A stretch of DNA of 11,257 nucleotides from DATFDN01 sp049591635 (GTDB lineage Bacteria; Pseudomonadota; Alphaproteobacteria; Acetobacterales; Acetobacteraceae): the NCBI GenBank assembly GCA_049591635.1, contig JBAWFF010000273.1, positions 1-11,257 of the forward strand, written 5' to 3'. Every line of letters begins with the position of its first letter. The first letter of the stretch is position 1. Position numbers and translations under genes: made by a program. Below the pieces are notes generated by a model, which was not told where the DNA came from, did not search any database, and saw only the letters and a program-made list of their open reading frames with translations. Below are positions 6,940 to 11,257 of this stretch, piece by piece.

Positions 6940-7506
6940 GTGGGATCTACTGACGCGTATGCATTGCAGCATTCCGATCTGAACGGATTTTTATTTGCCG
7001 ACGTCGGTGTGGAGGCAAGCGGCATGGCGCTGAGCGTCCTCTCCGCCCTTGCGCGGCTGGGTATGGACCCGTGGCAAGAGGCCGCCCGCCTGGCGACGCT
7101 GCCGCGCTCGGCCGCCGTTGACGGGCTGGCCAGGATCATCGCGGGCATGCCGGCCAGCCGCTGGTCGCTGCCGGATGCGACCTCGATCGCGGCGCGGCTG
7201 GTGACCCTGCTGCCCTCCCGCGGTGGCGGCTCATCCGTGGGTCCCGCGATCCAGCGCGCAAAGGCGGCGACTCTCACGGCACGGCTGATGCAGCCGGCCC
7301 ACAGCCGCCCACCAGCGCGGCCTGCGTCGCGGACGAGCGGCCAATGGGCCATCGTGCTGGTGCTGTTGGGAGCCGTGCTCGTCAAGCTGACGCTCAGCCT
7401 CACGGGACAGCCCGCAGTGGCGCCGAACGCCGCCACGCACATCGCGATGAGCCAGCCGGCGTCGCCCGCCGTCCCGCCCGTCGGCCATGTTCCGGCGGGC
7501 GAGTAG
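6940..7506 (+). CDS. Membrane-anchored protein of unknown function
   Basis: A 188-residue protein with three parts. An N-terminal domain of about 80 residues includes LNGFLFADVG, SVLSALARLGMDPW and IAARLVTLLP. A low-complexity arginine/proline linker covers about 118-135. One hydrophobic helix (about 136-153, IVLVLLGAVLVKL) is followed by a Pro/Ala-rich tail. The N-terminal domain reads as a conserved block. From memory, similar uncharacterised proteins occur in other alphaproteobacteria, but this was not checked. With no signal peptide, the N-terminal domain should be cytoplasmic, anchored by the C-terminal helix. It lies 33 bases before the cytochrome b/molybdopterin fusion and probably shares its transcript. 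A role as accessory or regulatory partner of that enzyme is an inference from position only. The GTG start has a good GGAG upstream. Confidence 0.75.
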   Translation: MGSTDAYALQHSDLNGFLFADVGVEASGMALSVLSALARLGMDPWQEAARLATLPRSAAVDGLARIIAGMPASRWSLPDATSIAARLVTLLPSRGGGSSVGPAIQRAKAATLTARLMQPAHSRPPARPASRTSGQWAIVLVLLGAVLVKLTLSLTGQPAVAPNAATHIAMSQPASPAVPPVGHVPAGE

Positions 7507-7507
7507 T

Positions 7508-7519
7508 CGCCTCGAGGCG
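7508..7519. repeat. Perfect 12-base palindrome between two genes
   Basis: CGCCTCGAGGCG is self-complementary over all 12 bases. It lies just after the stop of the membrane-anchored gene and before the ribosome-binding site (GGAG, 7527-7530) of the molybdopterin fusion. It could be a protein-binding site or chance in GC-rich DNA. A hairpin from it would have a tight loop and no T-run. Confidence 0.4.
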
Positions 7520-7539
7520 CGGCGCCGGAGAGCGCGCCC

Positions 7540-9276
7540 ATGAATACCATGCGCGACATCCCGCCCGCCCATGATCCGATCGAGGCGAGCCTCACCCAAG
7601 CGGACGACCGTATCCGCCTGAGCACGTGGCTGCCGCCGCAAACGGGCGTGACGCCGAAGGTCCGCATCGGTCGTCGCTGGGTCAGTATCCTCTGGGCCCT
7701 GCCGATCGTCTTCGTGCTGCTCGTCATCGGCGTGGCGGTGGCCCAAGCGCTGCGGGAGGTGCCGGGCGTGCAGGCGTTCCTGGTGCGATACCCCGGCGCC
7801 CCGGCCTCCGCCCACAGGGTCAGTACCGGTTTCCCGACGTGGCTGCGGGTGCAGCATTTCCTGAACTTCTTCTTCATGATGTTCATCATCCGCGCCGGCC
7901 TCCAGATTCTCGCCGACCATCCGCGCTTGTACTGGAAAAGGGATTGCACGCCGGGCACCGAGTGGTTCCGTTTTCAGAAGGCGGTTCCGACCGGCCGGGT
8001 CTGGACCTCGAAGGATGACTCGGTGACGCTGCCGGGCTGGCTCGGCATTCCCGGGATCAGGCACTCCGTCGGGCCGGCGCGATGGTGGCACTTCTCGGTC
8101 AACCTGCTGTGGACGATCAACGGCATCGCCTTCTACGCGCTGCTGTTTTCGACCGATCAGTGGGAGAGGGTCGTACCGACGAATTGGGCGGTGCTTCCGA
8201 ACGCGGTCTCGACCGCGCTACAGTACCTGTCGCTCACCTTTCCGGCCAACCACAGCTGGACGTACTACAACAGCCTCCAACAGCTCGCCTACTTCCTCAC
8301 CATCTTCGTCGCGGCGCCCACGTCCATCCTCACTGGCTTCATGCAGAGCCCGGCCATATCGAACCGCCTGGGCTGGATCGGCCGCGTGCTGAACCGCCAG
8401 CGGGCGCGCTCGATTCACTTCATGGCGCTGTGGTGGTTCCTGCTCTTTATCCTGATCCACGTGACGTTGGTGTTCATCACCGGCGCGCGGGTCAGCCTCA
8501 ACATGATGTGGGCGGGCGTGCACGACGATTCGTGGAGCGGCTTCGCGGTATTCGTCCCGGCCCTGGCACTGACGGGCGTCGCGTGGTTCCTGGCCTCGCC
8601 GGTCACGATCCGCCACGCCCGGCTTGTCCAGAAGATCGGGACGTTCATGGTCGGATGGCTCAAGGGCCTGGCCGAATGGTGGGAGCCGACGAGCCAACTG
8701 ACCGAGAAGGATATCTCGCCGCATTTCTGGATCAACGGCACCATGCCGAAATGGGACGTGTTTGACGCGCCGTTGGCGAACGGCTTCGCGGATTATCGCT
8801 TGCGGGTCGACGGATTGGTCGAGCAGCCAGGGGCGTTTTCGCTGGCCGAGCTGATGGCGATGCCGAAGAAGGAACAGATCACGACGCATTTCTGCATCCA
8901 GGGCTGGTCCGGCGTCGCCAAGTGGGGTGGGGTTTCCATGCGCCACATCCTCGATCTTGTGCGTCCCACCGAGGATGCTCGCTATGCCGTCTTCTACTCC
9001 TTCGCCGATGGCGGTGACGGCGGCCGGTACTACGACGTGCACAAGATCGACAACATGCGCCACGAACTGACCATTCTGGCGTATGAAATGAACGGCGCCC
9101 CTCTTGGCGTGCTGCACGGCGCTCCGCTGAGGCTACGCTGCGAGAACGAGCTGGGTTTCAAGATGGTGAAATGGATCGCCGCGATCGAGTTCGTGCACGA
9201 CTTCGCCGACCTTGGAGCCGGGCAGGGTGGCTACAACGAGGATCATGAGTTCTACGGCTACCGAATGCCGATCTGA
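7540..9276 (+). CDS. Cytochrome b / sulfite-oxidase-type molybdopterin oxidoreductase fusion
   Basis: A 578-residue redox protein with two parts. Residues 45-355 hold six predicted transmembrane helices (about 47-71, 102-122, 182-203, 247-268, 291-312, 334-354) of cytochrome b561/formate-dehydrogenase-gamma type. Candidate heme histidines are His106, His184, His293 and His307. The last two lie in one helix 14 residues apart, as in FdnI-type subunits, so two b hemes and quinone contact are likely. Residues about 391-575 form a sulfite oxidase/YedY-type molybdopterin domain, with Cys452 in HFCIQGWSG as the expected Mo-thiolate ligand and a GFKMVKWI motif near the end. There is no Tat signal, and the positive-inside rule puts both termini in the cytoplasm. 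The dimerisation domain of sulfite oxidases is absent. The substrate is unknown. The ATG at 7540 has GGAG nine bases upstream. It sits between an unknown membrane protein gene and a CBS-protein gene. Confidence 0.9.
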   Translation: MNTMRDIPPAHDPIEASLTQADDRIRLSTWLPPQTGVTPKVRIGRRWVSILWALPIVFVLLVIGVAVAQALREVPGVQAFLVRYPGAPASAHRVSTGFPTWLRVQHFLNFFFMMFIIRAGLQILADHPRLYWKRDCTPGTEWFRFQKAVPTGRVWTSKDDSVTLPGWLGIPGIRHSVGPARWWHFSVNLLWTINGIAFYALLFSTDQWERVVPTNWAVLPNAVSTALQYLSLTFPANHSWTYYNSLQQLAYFLTIFVAAPTSILTGFMQSPAISNRLGWIGRVLNRQRARSIHFMALWWFLLFILIHVTLVFITGARVSLNMMWAGVHDDSWSGFAVFVPALALTGVAWFLASPVTIRHARLVQKIGTFMVGWLKGLAEWWEPTSQLTEKDISPHFWINGTMPKWDVFDAPLANGFADYRLRVDGLVEQPGAFSLAELMAMPKKEQITTHFCIQGWSGVAKWGGVSMRHILDLVRPTEDARYAVFYSFADGGDGGRYYDVHKIDNMRHELTILAYEMNGAPLGVLHGAPLRLRCENELGFKMVKWIAAIEFVHDFADLGAGQGGYNEDHEFYGYRMPI

Positions 9277-9299
9277 TTCGGGTGCGCGGTCCACGGACA

Positions 9300-9758
9300 G
9301 TGAGGTTGAGAGACGTGTTTGCAAAGCGGATGGTGTCCAGGGCGCGGGAACGCCTCGCGGTGATCGGCGCCGAAGCGTCTGTCAGGGAGGCGGCGGAACT
9401 CATGTCCAGGCCGCACGTCGATCTCGTCGTCGTGTGTGGCCGGGATGGGGCGGTGGTCGGCGTCCTCACGAAGACCGATCTCGTCGCGCAGATCGGGCGG
9501 TGCAGCGGGGCCGCGTGCACGACGATGGTGCGGGCGATCATGTCGGGCGACGTCGCCTCCTGCCGGCCAGACGAATCGCTGCGAGACATCTGGGCCATGA
9601 TGAAGGAACGCAGGCTGCAGCGCATTCCGCTAGTGGATCAGCGGGGAAAGCCGATCGGGATCATCTACGCCCGCGACGCTCTTCAGGAGCTGCTGGGCGA
9701 GGTGGAGAACGAGGAGGCGCTCCTCCGCGATTACGTAATGAGCATCGGCTATCAATGA
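9300..9758 (+). CDS. Paired CBS-domain protein
   Basis: A stand-alone protein of about 152 residues made of two CBS domains forming one Bateman module, which usually binds adenine nucleotides and reports energy state. CBS1 covers about 1-70 with the ribose-binding motif GVLTKTD. CBS2 covers about 78-137, where the equivalent GIIYARD has Tyr in place of Thr/Ser, so the two sites may bind different ligands or only one may be active. A short acidic tail ends the protein. The start is uncertain. GTG at 9300 is chosen because RLRDVFAKRMV aligns with the usual first strand of CBS domains. GTG at 9282 and GTG at 9315 (GAGG nine bases upstream) are alternatives. It begins 5-38 bases after the molybdopterin fusion, so co-transcription is likely and a regulatory link to that enzyme is inferred. 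Confidence 0.88.
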   Translation: MRLRDVFAKRMVSRARERLAVIGAEASVREAAELMSRPHVDLVVVCGRDGAVVGVLTKTDLVAQIGRCSGAACTTMVRAIMSGDVASCRPDESLRDIWAMMKERRLQRIPLVDQRGKPIGIIYARDALQELLGEVENEEALLRDYVMSIGYQ

Positions 9759-9844
9759 GTTCCGATCAGCGCCGTCGTCATGATGACCGGTTGGCCTCGA
9801 TCGGGCGAGCGGATAGGATGCCTCCGGCTACCCGGTGAAACCAC

Positions 9845-10966
9845 ATGATCGAACCTGATCCGCTTGTCGTAGAGATGGCCCGCAATTTCAGCCAGGAGCG
9901 CCTTGCTCCAGGGGCGGCGGCACGGGAGAAGGCCAAGCGGATCGAGCCGGAGGTGGTCGCCGAACTGGGCGAGCTTGGCATCCTCGGCGCGACCACGCCG
10001 GCGGCGTGGGACGGCTCGGAACTTGATGCCGTGACCTACGCCATGCTGGTCGAGGAGGTCGCCGCCGGGGACGGCGCTGTTTCCACCCTGGTCTCGGTGC
10101 ACAATTCGCCGACCTGCGAGGTGCTGAACCAGTTCGGCACTGACGCCCAAAAGGACCGCTGGCTGCGTTCGCTCGCCACCGGGCGGCATGTCGGCAGCTT
10201 CGGGTTGACCGAGCCGCAAGCGGGCTCGGATGCCTCGGCCTTGCGCACACGCGCGGTCCGCAAGGGCGATCGCTTCGTGGTCAATGGCGCCAAGCAGTTC
10301 ATCAGCAACGGCGCGCTGCCCGGCAGCATCGTGTTCTTCGCCGTCACCGACCCCGACGCCGGCAAGCGCGGCATCTCCTGCTTCGTCGCCGATAAGGCGT
10401 CGCCCGGCTTCAAGGTGCTGCGCGTCGAGGACAAGCTGGGGCAGAAGGCGTCCGACACCTGCGCGCTGGCGTTCGAGGACATGGAGGTGCCGGCCGATCA
10501 ACTGGTCGGCGCCGAGGGCCAGGGCTATCGGATCGCTCTGTCGACGCTCGAATCCGGGCGCATCGGCATCGCCGCGCAAAGCATCGGCATGGCGCGCGCG
10601 GCGCTCGAATACGCGATCGGCTACGCGCGCGACCGCCGCGCCTTCGGCAAGCCGATCATCGAGCATCAGGCGGTGGCGTTCCGACTTGTCGAGGCGAAGA
10701 CGAAGCTGGAGGCGGCCCGCCAGCTCACGCTGCACGCGGCCCGGCTGCGCGCGGATGGCAAGCCGGCGCTGGAAGCCGCGGCGATGGCCAAGCTGTTCGC
10801 CTCCGAGGCCGCCGAGCAAATCTGTACCGTCGCGATCCAGACATTGGGCGGTTACGGCTTCCTCGCCGACTACCCGGTGGAGCGCATCTATCGCGACGTC
10901 CGAGTGTGTCAGATCTACGAGGGCACGTCGGACGTGCAGAAGATCATCCTGCAACGGATGCTGTGA
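9845..10966 (+). CDS. Acyl-CoA dehydrogenase
   Basis: A 373-residue FAD-dependent acyl-CoA dehydrogenase, which makes the alpha,beta double bond in acyl-CoA and passes electrons to electron-transfer flavoprotein. Visible are the FAD/substrate signature FGLTEPQAGSD (119-129), the middle beta domain (NGAKQFISNG), the arginine-rich RDRRAFGKPI helix segment and the C-terminal QTLGGYGF. Glu359 in IYEGTSDVQ is the expected catalytic base, at the position used by short- and medium-chain enzymes. The N-terminal helix region is slightly short against the usual 380 residues, and a WDG replaces the common YGG near residue 55. Chain-length or branched-chain preference cannot be read from sequence. No obvious Shine-Dalgarno sequence precedes the ATG. 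It follows the CBS gene after 86 bases; whether it belongs to the same transcript is open. Confidence 0.95.
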   Translation: MIEPDPLVVEMARNFSQERLAPGAAAREKAKRIEPEVVAELGELGILGATTPAAWDGSELDAVTYAMLVEEVAAGDGAVSTLVSVHNSPTCEVLNQFGTDAQKDRWLRSLATGRHVGSFGLTEPQAGSDASALRTRAVRKGDRFVVNGAKQFISNGALPGSIVFFAVTDPDAGKRGISCFVADKASPGFKVLRVEDKLGQKASDTCALAFEDMEVPADQLVGAEGQGYRIALSTLESGRIGIAAQSIGMARAALEYAIGYARDRRAFGKPIIEHQAVAFRLVEAKTKLEAARQLTLHAARLRADGKPALEAAAMAKLFASEAAEQICTVAIQTLGGYGFLADYPVERIYRDVRVCQIYEGTSDVQKIILQRML

Positions 10967-10994
10967 GGGGCGGGCGAGTGACGGGCATAACAGT

Positions 10995-11041
10995 CCCGGT
11001 CGGGACGGTGCGCCGATCATAAGTGCGTCAACCCGACCGGG
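10995..11041. repeat. 10-base inverted repeat, possible terminator or operator
   Basis: CCCGGTCGGG at 10995-11004 and CCCGACCGGG at 11032-11041 are perfect reverse complements, separated by 27 bases. The first arm can also fold on itself together with flanking bases (GTCCC, four bases, GGGAC; 10993-11006). It lies 28 bases after the acyl-CoA dehydrogenase stop. It could help end transcription, but no T-run follows, so an operator upstream of the DUF3096 gene is equally possible. Confidence 0.4.
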
Positions 11042-11087
11042 TGTGGCCGTCGCGCCATAGTGTGGCGTGGTGTATGCCGTAACGTGG

Positions 11088-11113
11088 CGACTCCGTTTCC
11101 TAGGAAGGAGTCG
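11088..11113 (+). promoter_or_regulatory. Hairpin enclosing the Shine-Dalgarno sequence of the DUF3096 gene
   Basis: CGACTCC (11088-11094) pairs exactly with GGAGTCG (11107-11113). After a two-base bulge (GT), TTC (11097-11099) pairs with GAA (11104-11106) around the four-base loop CTAG. The strong ribosome-binding sequence AGGAAGGAG (11102-11110), eight bases before the ATG, lies in the loop and 3' arm. The folded RNA would hide the ribosome site. A translational switch is inferred; the pairing itself is read directly. Confidence 0.5.
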
Positions 11114-11118
11114 ATCGA

Positions 11119-11257
11119 ATGGACATTCATCTCCGGTTTGTCATGCTGCAACCTCTGGTCGCATTGATCGCGGGGGTGCTGATCCTGGTGATGCCACGGC
11201 TGCTGAACTTCATCGTGGCGATCTATCTGATCATCATCGGTTTGACGGGGCTTTGGC
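11119..11257 (+). CDS. DUF3096-like small membrane protein (cut by window end)
   Basis: Forty-six codons are visible before the window ends. The product has two hydrophobic helices, FVMLQPLVALIAGVLILVM and NFIVAIYLIIIGLTGLW, joined by a short MPRLLN turn. The pattern PLVALIAGVLILVMPRLLN followed by IVAIYLII matches what I know of the DUF3096 family, whose members are about 50 residues, so probably only a few residues are missing. The function of the family is unknown. The protein should span the inner membrane as a hairpin. A strong AGGAAGGAG lies eight bases before the ATG, and the 152 bases upstream contain no other gene, so it should have its own promoter. Its ribosome site sits in a predicted hairpin. 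Confidence 0.85.
   Translation, partial: MDIHLRFVMLQPLVALIAGVLILVMPRLLNFIVAIYLIIIGLTGLW

Noticed and set aside
6864..8091. Long minus-strand frames opposite the molybdopterin gene cluster
   Set aside because: They overlap well-supported plus-strand coding sequence with membrane helices and a Mo-binding motif, and show no recognisable domain.
9755..9838. 27-codon frame starting in an ATGA overlap with the CBS gene stop
   Set aside because: The product is short, very rich in Arg and Asp, has no Shine-Dalgarno support or recognisable pattern, and could arise by chance.
9752..11020. Long open frame on the minus strand opposite the acyl-CoA dehydrogenase
   Set aside because: It is the antisense shadow of a clear enzyme gene in GC-rich DNA. 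The translation is rich in Arg, Leu, Asp and His and shows no family motif.

Overview
The window is GC-rich, densely coded bacterial DNA, almost certainly from an alphaproteobacterium and perhaps from the Rhodospirillales/Acetobacterales side. That placement is an inference from gene order and protein style: the yfgM-bamB-der block, alphaproteobacterial variants of the Der motifs, small proline-rich lipoproteins, and a DUF3096 protein. No rRNA, tRNA, CRISPR array, insertion sequence or phage gene is visible.

Left part (1-3084): a PLP-dependent serine-glyoxylate-type aminotransferase on the plus strand. It converges on a two-gene minus-strand unit made of an exported alpha/beta hydrolase and, just upstream, the C-terminal half of an AHSA1/SRPBCC protein that lacks its N-terminal half. 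After a relatively AT-rich gap comes a plus-strand lipoprotein of unknown function.

Middle (3098-6438): a tightly packed minus-strand operon in the order yfgM-like TPR membrane protein, bamB-like outer-membrane assembly lipoprotein, der (double GTPase for ribosome assembly). The junctions are a 4-base overlap and a 3-base gap. The same order is known in enterobacteria, so this is core housekeeping DNA. A small cysteine-containing lipoprotein gene is divergent from it.

Right part (6821-11257): an AT-rich promoter-like gap opens a compact plus-strand cluster of three genes. They encode (i) a membrane-anchored protein of unknown function with a conserved-looking N-terminal domain, (ii) a 578-residue fusion of a six-helix b-type cytochrome and a sulfite-oxidase-type molybdopterin domain, and (iii) a paired-CBS-domain protein that probably binds adenine nucleotides. 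This is the best candidate in the window for a poorly described system. It would be a quinone-linked molybdoenzyme with the Mo domain predicted to face the cytoplasm, accompanied by a possible energy-status sensor. Next come an acyl-CoA dehydrogenase and, cut by the window edge, a two-helix DUF3096 membrane protein. The ribosome-binding site of that last gene lies inside a GC-rich hairpin, which suggests translational control.

All functions are read from motifs and family resemblance by eye. No database search or folding calculation was run.
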